Assembly (NCBI RefSeq): GCF_028994805.1
Contig: NZ_JAJQQP010000004.1
Coordinates: 248,001 to 312,000 of the forward strand
Reading direction: 5' to 3'
Source of the DNA: Promicromonospora iranensis
Lineage (GTDB): Bacteria > Actinomycetota > Actinomycetes > Actinomycetales > Cellulomonadaceae
Length of the DNA stretch: 64,000 nt
Shown piece after piece: positions 1 through 14,000 of the stretch (position 1 is its first letter; the number at the start of each line of letters is the position of its first letter). Made by a program: the position numbers and the translations under genes. The notes beneath the pieces were generated by a model. It was not told the DNA's origin. It searched no databases and saw only the letters and a list, made by a program, of their open reading frames with translations.

Positions 1-140
1 ACGGTCCGACGACCCACCTGAAGCTGGTGTCGACCGAGACGTTCCCCAGGGGCGTGCAGCTCATGGTCTTCGAGCCCGTCGAGGGCGCGCCCTCCGAGAC
101 CGCCTACGAGGAGGTCCGGGAGCACATCGCCCAGGACTGA
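1..140 (+). CDS. 3' end of an unidentified gene (partial)
   Basis: An open frame runs in from the window edge (first full codon at base 3) and stops at TGA 138-140, giving about 45 C-terminal residues ending EEVREHIAQD. No motif in this piece identifies the family. It converges on the transporter gene that ends at 146, leaving only 5 bp between the stops. The frame has the C/G-rich third positions of its neighbours, so I take it as real coding sequence; the function cannot be told from this fragment. Confidence 0.5.
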   Translation, partial: GPTTHLKLVSTETFPRGVQLMVFEPVEGAPSETAYEEVREHIAQD

Positions 141-145
141 CCGGG

Positions 146-1621
146 TCAGGCGGGGCGCGCTCGGCTGTCCACCCGCCGTGGCAGCGTGAAGACCAGCAGG
201 AACGCCGCCACGGCGAGCGCGGCGCTGGTGGCCATCGCCATGGTCGCGGCGTGGGCGAAGGCGTCGGCGACCATCTCCGGCGTCGGGCGGCCGGGCGGGA
301 ACGACAGGGACCCGAAGAGCACCGAGCCGACGACGGCGATGCCCGCCGCCGACCCGACGCGCTGCATGGTGCCGATCACGCCGGACGCCGCCCCGGCCTG
401 GTCCCGGTCCACCGTGGCGACGATGAACTGGGCGTTCGGGGCGATGAACATGCCGCTGCCGATGCCGCCGACCAGCAGCGGAGCGGCCAGGGTCCAGTGC
501 GTCAGGTCGCCGGTCGGTACCAGCCAGAGCAGGAGCCACAGCGACACGAGCCCGAGGGCGACCATGCCGGTGCCGATCACGAGCACCGTCCGCCCCAGGC
601 GGTGCGCCAGCCGTTCGCTCTGCGACGCGCCGACGATCGACCCGATGGCGAACGGCACCGACACGATCCCGGAGGCCAGCGCGGAGTGGCCCAGGCCGGA
701 CTGCCAGAAGATCGAGATCGTGAAGAAGATGCTGGTGAACGCCGCGAAGTACACCAGCGCGAGGATGACGCCGCCGGTGAACGCGGCGTGCGCGAACAGG
801 CGCGGCGGGACGAGGGGGTTGCCGCCCCGTGCTGCGACCCGGCGCTCCCAGAAGGCGAACGCCACGATCAGCAGCAGTCCGGCGACCAGGGACGTCCAGG
901 TCCACCAGGGCCAGCCGGCGTCCTCGCCCTCGATGAGCGGCACCAGCACGGCGAGCAGCGCTGCCGTGACGATCAGCAGCCCCACGACGTCGACCCCGCG
1001 CGAGGTCGTGCCGACGACGATCCGGGGCAGGAGCACCACGGCCGCGGCGACCGCGATCACCCCGAACGGCAGGTTGACGAAGAAGATCGAGCGCCAGCCC
1101 TCGTCCTCACCGAACGCCTCGATGAGCAGCCCGCCGACGATCGGCCCGAGTGCCGTGGAGAAACCGATGGCCGCGCCCATCACGGCGAACGCCTTGCCTC
1201 GGGTACGGCCGGCGAACATCAGCTGGATCAGCGCCGTCACGGCCGGGAAGAAGATGCCGCCGCACAGGCCCTGCACCACGCGGGCGACGATCAGCTCGGT
1301 CGAGCCGGACGCGAGCCCGCACCAGAGGCTGGCGAGCGTGAAGCCGGCCAGGCCCACGACGAACACCCACTTGTGGCCCACCCGGTCGCCCACCCGGCCG
1401 GCTGGGATCAGGGCGAGGCCGTAGGCGAGCGCGTACCCGGAGATGATCCAGGACAGCGTGCCCTCCGACGCGTCGAGCGACGTGCGGATGGTCGGCAGCG
1501 CGACGTTCACGATGGTCGTGTCGAGCAGGGCCATCGAGACCCCGAGGATGAGCACGGCGAGCGCGATCCACGAGCTGCGCGGGGTCGCGTCCGGGCTCGC
1601 GGACACGGGGGAGCTGGTCAC
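146..1621 (-). CDS. MFS transporter, DHA2 (EmrB/QacA-like) family
   Basis: Predicted inner-membrane proton-driven efflux transporter with about 14 hydrophobic segments, the number expected of the DHA2 drug:H+ antiporter group. Near the N-terminus it carries LDTTIVNVALPTI, the motif typical of this family, followed by an MFS motif-A-like GRVGDRVGHK loop. The open frame extends to an ATG at 1696, but a GTG at 1621 preceded by GAGAGG fits better and removes an atypical Arg-rich leader, so I chose it. Substrate is unknown; such proteins often export drugs or dyes. It is divergent from the GNAT gene at 1775, and the roughly 150 bp between them probably holds both promoters. Confidence 0.88.
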   Translation of the reverse strand: MTSSPVSASPDATPRSSWIALAVLILGVSMALLDTTIVNVALPTIRTSLDASEGTLSWIISGYALAYGLALIPAGRVGDRVGHKWVFVVGLAGFTLASLWCGLASGSTELIVARVVQGLCGGIFFPAVTALIQLMFAGRTRGKAFAVMGAAIGFSTALGPIVGGLLIEAFGEDEGWRSIFFVNLPFGVIAVAAAVVLLPRIVVGTTSRGVDVVGLLIVTAALLAVLVPLIEGEDAGWPWWTWTSLVAGLLLIVAFAFWERRVAARGGNPLVPPRLFAHAAFTGGVILALVYFAAFTSIFFTISIFWQSGLGHSALASGIVSVPFAIGSIVGASQSERLAHRLGRTVLVIGTGMVALGLVSLWLLLWLVPTGDLTHWTLAAPLLVGGIGSGMFIAPNAQFIVATVDRDQAGAASGVIGTMQRVGSAAGIAVVGSVLFGSLSFPPGRPTPEMVADAFAHAATMAMATSAALAVAAFLLVFTLPRRVDSRARPA

Positions 1622-1774
1622 GGAAGATGCGCCTCTCGGGGGAACGGAACAACCCACCGATCGTAGGTCGCGGAAAACCCTCTTGGTTGTGGGCACGATC
1701 TCTGCGCCTACGTGACCGTTCTAGGCGCGACGATCGGGCCCACAACCGACGGACGGCTTCGTAGGGTGGCGGGC

Positions 1775-2221
1775 ATGGAACTGATCTTTCGGGAGGCCGA
1801 GCGGGGCGACCTCCAGCGCATCGTCGAGCTCATCGCCGACGACGTCGTGGCCGCCCGCCGCACCGGCAGCTACGGCGAGGCGCACGTCAGGGGCTTCGAG
1901 GCCATCGCGGCGAGCCCGGACAACGAGCTCGTGGTGGCGGAGGCCGGCGGCGAGGTGATCGGCGTCATGCAGCTGACGTTCATCCCCGGGATCTCGCGCA
2001 ACGGGGCCTCCCGGCTGCTGGTCGAGGCCGTCCGCGTGCGCCGCGAGCTGCGGGGGCAGGGCATCGGGCGCCGCCTCATGGAGCATGCCCACGAGCGTGG
2101 CCGGGCGCGGGGCTGCGCCCTGGCCCAGCTCACGTCGGACAAGCAGCGGCCCGAGGCACACCGGTTCTACCGGGACCTCGGCTACGAGCAGTCCCACGAG
2201 GGCTTCAAGCTCCCGCTCTGA
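1775..2221 (+). CDS. GNAT family N-acetyltransferase
   Basis: A 148-residue single-domain GNAT protein, predicted to transfer an acetyl group from acetyl-CoA to an unknown amine. The acetyl-CoA pyrophosphate-binding signature is visible as VRRELRGQGIGRRLM, followed by the helix HERGRARGCALAQLTS and the usual late FYRDLGYEQSHEGFKL strand-turn. The frame is open to 1712, but the ATG at 1775 begins right at the domain (MELIFREAERGD) and is preferred. It stands alone between the divergent transporter and the pullulanase promoter region. Confidence 0.88.
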   Translation: MELIFREAERGDLQRIVELIADDVVAARRTGSYGEAHVRGFEAIAASPDNELVVAEAGGEVIGVMQLTFIPGISRNGASRLLVEAVRVRRELRGQGIGRRLMEHAHERGRARGCALAQLTSDKQRPEAHRFYRDLGYEQSHEGFKLPL

Positions 2222-2270
2222 CCTCCGCCCGCCACGGCCCGTCCAGCGGGCGGCAGATCTGCTTGCCGGG

Positions 2271-2297
2271 ACGCTTGCTGCAATGTTCTGCAAGCGT
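2271..2297. promoter_or_regulatory. Inverted repeat upstream of the amylopullulanase gene, possible sugar-repressor operator
   Basis: ACGCTTGC (2271-2278) and GCAAGCGT (2290-2297) are perfect 8-nt inverted arms around an 11-nt spacer, about 50 bp before the start codon. CTGCAAG at 2288-2294 is the complement of the CTTGCAG element known from Streptomyces MalR-controlled promoters. A LacI-type maltose repressor site is therefore plausible but inferred; no LacI regulator gene lies in the window. Confidence 0.4.
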
Positions 2298-2347
2298 TAC
2301 AGTCGCGATCGGCTCACACTGGGTTCCGGACGACGAAGGGGTCATCC

Positions 2348-7822
<5,475 letters not shown>

Positions 7823-7833
7823 ACGGGGCGGGC

Positions 7834-8505
7834 TCAGGACCCGTCGCCGAAGACCAGCGCAGCCAGGGCGGTCTCCGCCGCCGTGGTGGTCGCGACGTCG
7901 GCGGTGAGGTCGGTGCTCACGAGCATGATCGAGCTGTAGACGCCGTCGATGCATGCCTGCGCCGTGACGGCCTGCGGGTCGTCCTGGTTCGGGGCGTAGT
8001 TGATGATCGAGGTCATGTCGGGCTCGTTCATGCTCAGCTCCGTCATGAGGGAGAACACCTCACATGCCGTCGACGTGCCGAGGTCGTCCGACGCGAGCAT
8101 CTCGGCGGCCTCGTTCAGCTTCCGCTGGTTGTCGGCGCCCAGCTCGCCGGACAGCCGCATCTGGTTGATCAGGCTTGGCAGGGTCTGTGCCCACTCGCCC
8201 GCGGGAACCTGTGCGACCTGGACCCCGAGGTCGTTCGTACCCCACTGGCACGCCGGAAGCTGGCCTCCCACCTTCACCGCCTGCTTGGCCTCCAGCGGGG
8301 ATCCGGCGAGCTCGGCGATCACCTCGGCGTCGACCAGGCTGCACGGGCCGGGCGCCTTCGTCGCGGGGGAGGGCGAGCTGGAGCGGGCGGCGACGTCGTC
8401 CGGCGACGCGCTGGGCTCGGAAGGCGTGGCGGGAACCGCCGAGCACGCGGCGAGCAGGCTGACGGCGATGACGAAAAGGACATTCCTGACGGGGCGGAGG
8501 CGCAC
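7834..8505 (-). CDS. Putative lipoprotein, DUF3558-like
   Basis: About 223 residues with a lipoprotein signal: a short basic start, hydrophobic stretch NVLFVIAVSLLAAC (lipobox LAAC) and a Ser/Pro-rich linker, so the mature protein is probably tethered to the outer face of the membrane. The globular part begins CSLVDAEVIAELAGSP and has several Cys (PACQWGT, TACEVF, QACIDG), a pattern like DUF3558 lipoproteins, whose role is unknown. The open frame reaches 8775, but GTG 8505 starts directly before the signal peptide. It converges on the amylopullulanase gene (11 bp gap) and diverges from the ABC binding protein. Confidence 0.7.
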   Translation of the reverse strand: MRLRPVRNVLFVIAVSLLAACSAVPATPSEPSASPDDVAARSSSPSPATKAPGPCSLVDAEVIAELAGSPLEAKQAVKVGGQLPACQWGTNDLGVQVAQVPAGEWAQTLPSLINQMRLSGELGADNQRKLNEAAEMLASDDLGTSTACEVFSLMTELSMNEPDMTSIINYAPNQDDPQAVTAQACIDGVYSSIMLVSTDLTADVATTTAAETALAALVFGDGS

Positions 8506-8668
8506 CGGCGAAGTAAAGCAGACGCGCGAAGCCCGCGTTCCACCCCCAAAGGTGACAGCGCTGACAATTGTTCCGGAGAGTCCCTTGACTACCGCTCGTC
8601 GGGGGTGAATCGTGTGCCTCAGCTTGTCCGGCAATGTTGCTGGACTTCGCACGACGCAAGGGAGCTTC

Positions 8669-10018
8669 ATGCGCACGGCACGATTCTTCATCGCACCCGT
8701 CACGGCAGCGGCGCTCGCCCTCTCGCTCGGTGCCTGCGGCTCGGCCGGGGGTGGCACCGACGATGGCACGATCAAGGTCGCCTACCAGAAGTTCGGCAAC
8801 TTCACGCAGGCCGACGAGCTGTTCAAGGACGTCAAGGCGGACTTCGAGGAGGCGAACCCGGACATCACCGTCGAGCTCGTACCCATCGAGGCGCAGCAGA
8901 ACGACTACTTCACGAAGCTCGCCCTCATGAACCGCTCGCCCAGCACCGCGCCCGACGTCATGTACGAGGACACGTACATGATCAAGTCGGACGTCGAGGC
9001 CGGGTACCTCGCACCGCTGGACGACTACCTCGCCGAGTGGGACGAGTGGGACCAGTTCGTCGACAGCGCCAAGGAGGCCGGCGCGGGCGACGACGGCAAG
9101 ACCTACGGCGTCTCCATGGGTACCGACACCCGCGGTCTCTGGTTCAACAAGGACGTGCTCGCCACGGCGGGCCTGCCTGAGGACTGGGCGCCGACGTCCT
9201 GGGACGAGCTGCTGGAGGCGGCCCGGGCGATCAAGGAGTCCGACCCGGACGTGATCCCGTTCAACATCTACTCCGGCAAGCCCCAGGGCGAGGCGGCAGT
9301 GATGCAGGGCTTCGAGATGCTGCTGTACGGGACCGGCGACACCCTCTACGAGGACGGCAAGTGGGTGCTCGGCTCGCAGGGCTTCGTCGAGTCGCTCGAG
9401 TTCCTCGAGACGGTGTTCAGCGAGGGCCTCGCGCCCACGCCGCAGCAGGCACTCGACACCAACATCGGTAACACCGTGCAGGCTGAGTGGCTGCCCCAGG
9501 GCAAGGTCGGCATCGCGCTCGACGGCTCCTGGGTGGCGGGCAACTGGCTCGAGTCCGGCGTCGCGCCGTGGCCCGAGTGGTCCGAGAAGATGGGCACGGC
9601 GCCCATGCCCACGCAGGACGGCCAGGAGCCGGGCGCCGTGAGCATGTCGGGCGGCTGGACCCTCGCGATGGGGGCCGGCTCGAAGAACCCCGACGCCGCG
9701 TTCGAGTTCATCTCGATGGCCCTGAACCGCGAGAACTCCCTCTGGTTCGACGTCGCGAACAGCCAGATCGCGGTGCGCACCGACGTCGCGGAGGACCCGG
9801 AGTACACCAAGTCCAACCCGACCACCGAGTTCTTCACCGACCTGGTCGACGTGACCCACTTCCGGCCCGCCACCTCGGACTACCCGAAGGTCTCCAACGA
9901 GATCATGGTCGCGATGGAGTCCGTGATGACCGGACAGCAGACGCCGGAGGAGGCAGCCGCCGTCTACGACGAGGCAGTGGTCGGCATCGTCGGCGAAGAG
10001 AACACGACCCAGGGCTGA
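8669..10018 (+). CDS. Carbohydrate ABC transporter substrate-binding lipoprotein
   Basis: A 449-residue family-1 extracellular solute-binding protein. The ATG at 8669 has a good AAGGGAG ribosome site and opens a lipoprotein signal peptide ending LGAC (lipobox). The mature part has the usual pattern of sugar-binding proteins (FEEANPDITVEL, TYGVSMGTDTRGLWFNKDV, a W-rich C-lobe). It should capture an oligosaccharide and hand it to the two permeases downstream; the stop is 3 bp before the first permease start. Placement next to an amylopullulanase suggests malto-oligosaccharides or panose-like products, which is inference from context only. Confidence 0.9.
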   Translation: MRTARFFIAPVTAAALALSLGACGSAGGGTDDGTIKVAYQKFGNFTQADELFKDVKADFEEANPDITVELVPIEAQQNDYFTKLALMNRSPSTAPDVMYEDTYMIKSDVEAGYLAPLDDYLAEWDEWDQFVDSAKEAGAGDDGKTYGVSMGTDTRGLWFNKDVLATAGLPEDWAPTSWDELLEAARAIKESDPDVIPFNIYSGKPQGEAAVMQGFEMLLYGTGDTLYEDGKWVLGSQGFVESLEFLETVFSEGLAPTPQQALDTNIGNTVQAEWLPQGKVGIALDGSWVAGNWLESGVAPWPEWSEKMGTAPMPTQDGQEPGAVSMSGGWTLAMGAGSKNPDAAFEFISMALNRENSLWFDVANSQIAVRTDVAEDPEYTKSNPTTEFFTDLVDVTHFRPATSDYPKVSNEIMVAMESVMTGQQTPEEAAAVYDEAVVGIVGEENTTQG

Positions 10019-10021
10019 CCC

Positions 10022-10897
10022 ATGGCTCTCACGTCCCGCGGCGCGGCGCGGGTGGTCCCACTCGCGCCCGCCGTCGTTCTCCTTGCGCTCTTCATGCTGG
10101 GCCCCGTGGTGTGGTCGTTCTACGGCTCGTTCACGAACGCCTCGCTCACCGGGCCCGCGGCCCTCAACCCGGAGTGGATCGGGCTCGACAACTACACGGC
10201 CCTGATCGGCGACCCGGACTTCCCGAAGTCGCTCTGGCTCACCATCGTGTTCGTGTTCCTCTCCGCGGTGGTGGGGCAGAACGTGATGGGCATCATGCTG
10301 GCAGGGCTGCTGCGCTCAGCGGTCAAGCCGGTGCGGTCCATCGCGTCGACCGTCGTCGTCGCCGCGTGGGTGCTCCCCGAGATCGTCGCCGCCTTCGCCG
10401 CGTACGCGTTCTTCCACTCCGAGGGCACGCTCAACACCATGCTCGGCGGCATCGGGATCACCGGGCCCGACTGGCTCTACTCCACCCCGATGCTCGCGGT
10501 GATCATCGCCAACATCTGGCGCGGCACGGCCTTCTCCATGATGGTCTACTCGGCGGCGCTCGCCGAGGTGCCGCCGGAGCTCACCGAGGCCGCGCAGCTC
10601 GACGGCGCGAACGGGCTGCAGCGCCTGGCCTGGGTGACCCTGCCCGTCATCCGGCGCAGCATCTCGACCAACCTCATGCTCACCACGCTGCAGACGCTCT
10701 CGGTCTTCACCCTGATCTACGTGATGACCGGTGGTGGTCCGGGTACGGACAGCTCGACGCTGCCGATCCTGGCGTACCAGGAGGCGTTCAAGTTCGCGCA
10801 GGTCGGCTATGGCACGGCCATCGCGACGGTGATGATCATCGTGGGCGCGGTCTTCTCCGTGATCTACATCCGCGCGCTCCGACCGGAGGTGGACTGA
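10022..10897 (+). CDS. Sugar ABC transporter permease (MalF/UgpA type)
   Basis: A 291-residue membrane protein with about six transmembrane helices and the binding-protein-dependent permease EAA loop (VPPELTEAAQLDGANGLQRL), which docks onto the ATPase. The sequence FTLIYVMTGGGPGTDSSTLP is typical of MalF/UgpA-like sugar permeases. It starts 3 bp after the binding-protein gene and its stop overlaps the next permease start (ATGA, 10895-10899), so the three genes form one operon. No ATPase gene follows; actinobacterial sugar importers commonly share one MsiK/MsmX-type ATPase encoded elsewhere. Confidence 0.92.
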   Translation: MALTSRGAARVVPLAPAVVLLALFMLGPVVWSFYGSFTNASLTGPAALNPEWIGLDNYTALIGDPDFPKSLWLTIVFVFLSAVVGQNVMGIMLAGLLRSAVKPVRSIASTVVVAAWVLPEIVAAFAAYAFFHSEGTLNTMLGGIGITGPDWLYSTPMLAVIIANIWRGTAFSMMVYSAALAEVPPELTEAAQLDGANGLQRLAWVTLPVIRRSISTNLMLTTLQTLSVFTLIYVMTGGGPGTDSSTLPILAYQEAFKFAQVGYGTAIATVMIIVGAVFSVIYIRALRPEVD

Positions 10898-11787
10898 TGA
10901 CCGGCCAGATGACGGCGCCCGCCGCGAAGACACGACCTGGCGTGGTCGTCGGTCAGATGGCCGGACCGCGCGTCACGGCGACCAAGCTGGCGGCGAACCT
11001 GGTGCTGCTCGTGATCGCCCTGCTGTTCGTGCTGCCGATGGCGTGGGTGCTCGTCGCGTCGTTCGACGCGGGCGCGACACTGTCGTTCGGCCTGCCCGAG
11101 GCCGTCACGACCGCCAACTTCTCGGCGATCATGACGCCGGAGCTGACGTGGCTGCCGTTGTGGAACGCGTTCGTGCTGTCGGCAGGTTCGGGGGCCATCA
11201 CCGTGGTCGTCGCGGTGCTCGCGGCCTACCCGTTGTCGCGGTACCGCATGCGGTTCGGCAAGTACTTCCTGTACTCGGTGCTGTTCGGGACGTGCCTGCC
11301 GATCACCGCGATCATGGTCCCGGTGTACGCGCTGTTCGTGCAGCTGAACCTGCTGGACTCGCTGCCGGGGACCATCTTCTTCATGGCCGCCACCTCGCTG
11401 CCCATGGCGATCTGGATGACCAAGAACTTCATGGACTCGGTGCCGATCTCCCTGGAGGAGGCGGCGTGGACCGAAGGGGCGTCGGCCATGCAGGCGCTGC
11501 GGCGCGTGGTGCTGCCGCTCATGCGGCCGGGCATCGCCGTGGTGTTCATCTTCGTGTTCGTGCAGGCGTGGGGGAACTTCTTCGTCCCGTTCGTGCTGCT
11601 GCTCTCCCCGGAGAAGCAGCCGGCTGCCGTGAGCATCTTCGCGTTCTTCGGGCAGTACGGGTCGGTCGCTTACGGCCAGCTCGCGGCCTACTCGCTGCTC
11701 TACGCGGCACCGGTCCTGGGCCTGTACGTCCTGGTCACGAGAATCTCGGGCTCGGCCTTCGCCCTGGCAGGCGCGGTCAAGGGCTGA
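10897..11787 (+). CDS. Sugar ABC transporter permease (MalG/UgpE type)
   Basis: About 296 residues, six predicted transmembrane helices, and the EAA loop ISLEEAAWTEGASAMQALRR of MalG-type permeases. The start codon ATG 10897 overlaps the previous stop by 4 bases, indicating translational coupling. It pairs with the upstream permease to form the membrane channel of the importer. It ends the operon: 20 bp after the stop begins a very long hairpin (11808-11875). Substrate specificity cannot be read from the sequence. Confidence 0.92.
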   Translation: MTGQMTAPAAKTRPGVVVGQMAGPRVTATKLAANLVLLVIALLFVLPMAWVLVASFDAGATLSFGLPEAVTTANFSAIMTPELTWLPLWNAFVLSAGSGAITVVVAVLAAYPLSRYRMRFGKYFLYSVLFGTCLPITAIMVPVYALFVQLNLLDSLPGTIFFMAATSLPMAIWMTKNFMDSVPISLEEAAWTEGASAMQALRRVVLPLMRPGIAVVFIFVFVQAWGNFFVPFVLLLSPEKQPAAVSIFAFFGQYGSVAYGQLAAYSLLYAAPVLGLYVLVTRISGSAFALAGAVKG

Positions 11788-11807
11788 CCGCCTCTGGGGC
11801 GCGGCCG

Positions 11808-11875
11808 GGTGGTCGGCAATCTGTCAGGTAGTCGGTAGTCCGAACTGCCGACTACCTGACAGATTGCCGACCACC
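11808..11875. terminator. Long hairpin between the ABC operon and purU (32-nt arms)
   Basis: Arms 11808-11839 and 11844-11875 are complementary over 32 nt with one mismatch, around a 4-nt CCGA loop. It sits between two convergent genes, 20 bp from each stop, so it could stop transcription from both sides. It lacks a clear T-run and its stem is much longer than an ordinary terminator stem. The stem contains an internal repeat of GTAGTCGG. Confidence 0.75.
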
Positions 11876-11895
11876 ACCCGCCGCGGCGAGGCAAC

Positions 11896-12756
11896 TCAGC
11901 GGAAGACGACCGTGCGGCGGCCGTCCAGCAGCACCCGGCGCTCCGCGTGCCAGCGGACGGCGCGGGCGAGCGTGCGCCGCTCGACGTCCTCGCCGATGCC
12001 CACGAGGTCCTCGACCGTGCGGGAGTGGTCCACGCGCTCGACGTCCTGCTCGATGATCGGGCCCTCGTCGAGGTCACCCGTCACGTAGTGGGACGTGGCA
12101 CCGATGATCTTCACGCCGCGGTCGTGGGCCTGGCGGTACGGCCCGGCGCCCTTGAACGACGGCAGGAACGAGTGATGGATGTTGATGATCTGCCCGCTGA
12201 GGTCGCGGCACAGCTCGTCCGACAGGATCTGCATGTAGCGCGCGAGCACCACGACCTCGACGTCCAGCTCCTCGACCAGACCGCGGAGGGCCGCCTCCGC
12301 CTCCGCCTTGGTGTCCTTGGTGACGGGGACGTGGTGGAACGGCTTGCCGTAGAACGTGGCGATGTCCTCGAGGTCGCGATGGTTGCCGACCACGCCCACC
12401 ACCTCGATCGGCATGCGCTGCGACCGCTCGCGGTACAACAGGTCGACGAGGCAGTGCGCGGCCTTCGAGACCATGACGAGCGTGCGGATGCGTCGGCCCA
12501 CGACGTCGAGCGTCCACGTCATGTCGAACTGGCCGGCCATCTGCGACATCGCCGCCGTCAGCTCGTCGCGGGACACCGTGGACTCGACCTGCACGCGCAT
12601 GAAGAACAGGCCCGACGTCGGGTCCCCGAACTGCTGCGACTCCGTGATGTTGCCGCCGTGCTCCGCGAGCATGCCCGCGACCGCGTGCACGATTCCCGGC
12701 TGGTCCGGGCAGGACAGCGTGAGGATCCAGTGGGTGGCCGCGGTCGCGTCGTTCAT
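11896..12756 (-). CDS. purU: Formyltetrahydrofolate deformylase
   Basis: A 286-residue enzyme that hydrolyses 10-formyl-THF to THF and formate, balancing the one-carbon pool. An N-terminal ACT-type regulatory domain (about residues 8-85, LTLSCPDQPGIVHAVAGML) precedes a formyltransferase-fold catalytic domain containing NIHHSFLPSFKGAGPY and HYVTGDLDEGPII, which carry the conserved Asn, His and Asp of the family. Length matches PurU. It lies 9 bp downstream of a GNAT gene on the same strand and may share its transcript. The glyA-folD pair 5 kb away belongs to the same metabolism. Confidence 0.95.
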   Translation of the reverse strand: MNDATAATHWILTLSCPDQPGIVHAVAGMLAEHGGNITESQQFGDPTSGLFFMRVQVESTVSRDELTAAMSQMAGQFDMTWTLDVVGRRIRTLVMVSKAAHCLVDLLYRERSQRMPIEVVGVVGNHRDLEDIATFYGKPFHHVPVTKDTKAEAEAALRGLVEELDVEVVVLARYMQILSDELCRDLSGQIINIHHSFLPSFKGAGPYRQAHDRGVKIIGATSHYVTGDLDEGPIIEQDVERVDHSRTVEDLVGIGEDVERRTLARAVRWHAERRVLLDGRRTVVFR

Positions 12757-12765
12757 GGGGGGAGG

Positions 12766-13401
12766 CTAACCCGCCGCGGCCGCCGCGGCTGGGCCGTCCG
12801 CGGTGAGCTGCTTGCGCATGACCCACCGCCGCCGGCCTCCGCTGACACCGCCGGTCTCGACGGCGCGTTCGAAGCCCGCCGCCTCGAACATGCGCACGGT
12901 CCCGACGTAGCCGCTGATCTGGTCGACCCGGTCAGGGCCGACGTCGGCCGGGTAGCCCTCGATCACCTCGGCGCCGTGCGCCCGGGCATGCTCCACCGCT
13001 CCGGCGAGGAGATGATGCATGAGCCCGCGCTTGCGGTACCCGGCGCGGACGACGAAGCACACCGCTGCCCACGCGTCCCGGTCGTCGACGAACGGGATGG
13101 TGCGGCTGTTCATGAGCCGGCGGTACGTGGAACGGGGTGCGACCGAGCACCAGCCCGCCACGACGTCGTCCACATAGACCAGTACACCGGGGCCGGGGTC
13201 GGTCTCGCAGAGGTTGCGCATGTGGTCGGGCCGCTCCTCGGGGGGCACCCGGCTGTCGCGGTACGCCATGCACCAGCAGCCCTTGCCGCCGGGCTTCTTG
13301 ACCCCCACCACCTCGTAGAAGTCGTCGTACCGGCCGACGGCGGGCCGCACCTCGATGCGCTCACCGGCGACCGCCGGCTGCTGGGCTCCTCGGTTCCCCA
13401 T
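12766..13401 (-). CDS. GNAT family N-acetyltransferase
   Basis: A 211-residue protein with the GNAT core VCFVVRAGYRKRGLMHHLLAGAVEHARAHGA, where the R/K-x-x-G segment is the acetyl-CoA loop, followed by MFEAAGFERAV. The N-terminal half has a Cys/Trp-rich patch (GGKGCWCMAYRDS) seen in a subfamily of uncharacterised actinobacterial acetyltransferases. Acceptor unknown. It ends 9 bp before purU, and the two are probably co-transcribed. Confidence 0.85.
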   Translation of the reverse strand: MGNRGAQQPAVAGERIEVRPAVGRYDDFYEVVGVKKPGGKGCWCMAYRDSRVPPEERPDHMRNLCETDPGPGVLVYVDDVVAGWCSVAPRSTYRRLMNSRTIPFVDDRDAWAAVCFVVRAGYRKRGLMHHLLAGAVEHARAHGAEVIEGYPADVGPDRVDQISGYVGTVRMFEAAGFERAVETGGVSGGRRRWVMRKQLTADGPAAAAAAG

Positions 13402-13489
13402 GACTGCAACCTACGCGGCACCACTGACACCGCCGTCCGGCACGCGATCCCCGTCGACCGGGGCACGCCACCTCTGACACCATGGGCCC

Positions 13490-13999
13490 ATGAGCAACCC
13501 CACCACGACGATCGCGCTGGTCGAGGACGACCATGCGGGCGAGCTTCTCACGCTGCGGCGCGCCGCGTTCGTGACCGAGGCCCAGCTGTACGACGACCCG
13601 CACATCCCGCCGCTCACGCAGACGCTCGCCGAGCTGCGGGAGGACCTGGCACGGGACGACGTCGTCACGATCGGGGCGTGGGAAGGGCACCGGATGATCG
13701 GCTCGGTGCGCGTCGAGATCGAGGACGAGAAGGCGACGCTCGGCCGGCTCGCGGTGGCCCCGGACAAGCAGGCCCGCGGCATCGGCACCGAGATGCTCTT
13801 CGCGGTGCTCCCGTACCTGCCGGAGCAGACCAAGGAGATCTGGGTCTTCACCGGCAAGGACTCCAAACAGAACCTCGCGCTGTACACCAAGCACGGCTAC
13901 GAGGAGCAGTACGAGAAGGCCGCCGGTGACCTGACGTACACCTACCTGCGCCGGGTGCTCGGTGCGGCGGGCGCGCGGCCGGTGTCGCAGGACCAGTAG
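13490..13999 (+). CDS. GNAT family N-acetyltransferase
   Basis: A 169-residue acetyltransferase. The conserved motif is RLAVAPDKQARGIGTEMLFAV, and the C-terminal part has SKQNLALYTKHGYEEQYE, the usual Asn/Tyr region of GNATs. The ATG at 13490 is preferred; there is no clear ribosome site just upstream, so the mRNA may be leaderless or have a very short leader. It converges on the PPOX gene with a single base between the two stop codons. Substrate unknown. Confidence 0.88.
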   Translation: MSNPTTTIALVEDDHAGELLTLRRAAFVTEAQLYDDPHIPPLTQTLAELREDLARDDVVTIGAWEGHRMIGSVRVEIEDEKATLGRLAVAPDKQARGIGTEMLFAVLPYLPEQTKEIWVFTGKDSKQNLALYTKHGYEEQYEKAAGDLTYTYLRRVLGAAGARPVSQDQ

Positions 14000-14000
14000 C

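Noticed and set aside
251-1666. Long plus-strand open frame opposite the MFS transporter
   Set aside because: It lies fully antisense to a clear transporter and has the Arg/Gly/His-rich, low-complexity makeup typical of GC-rich shadow frames.
8585-8613. Sigma-70-like promoter (TTGACT, weak -10) before the sugar-binding protein
   Set aside because: The -35 word is good, but no convincing -10 lies at 16-18 bp, so it is not listed as a feature.
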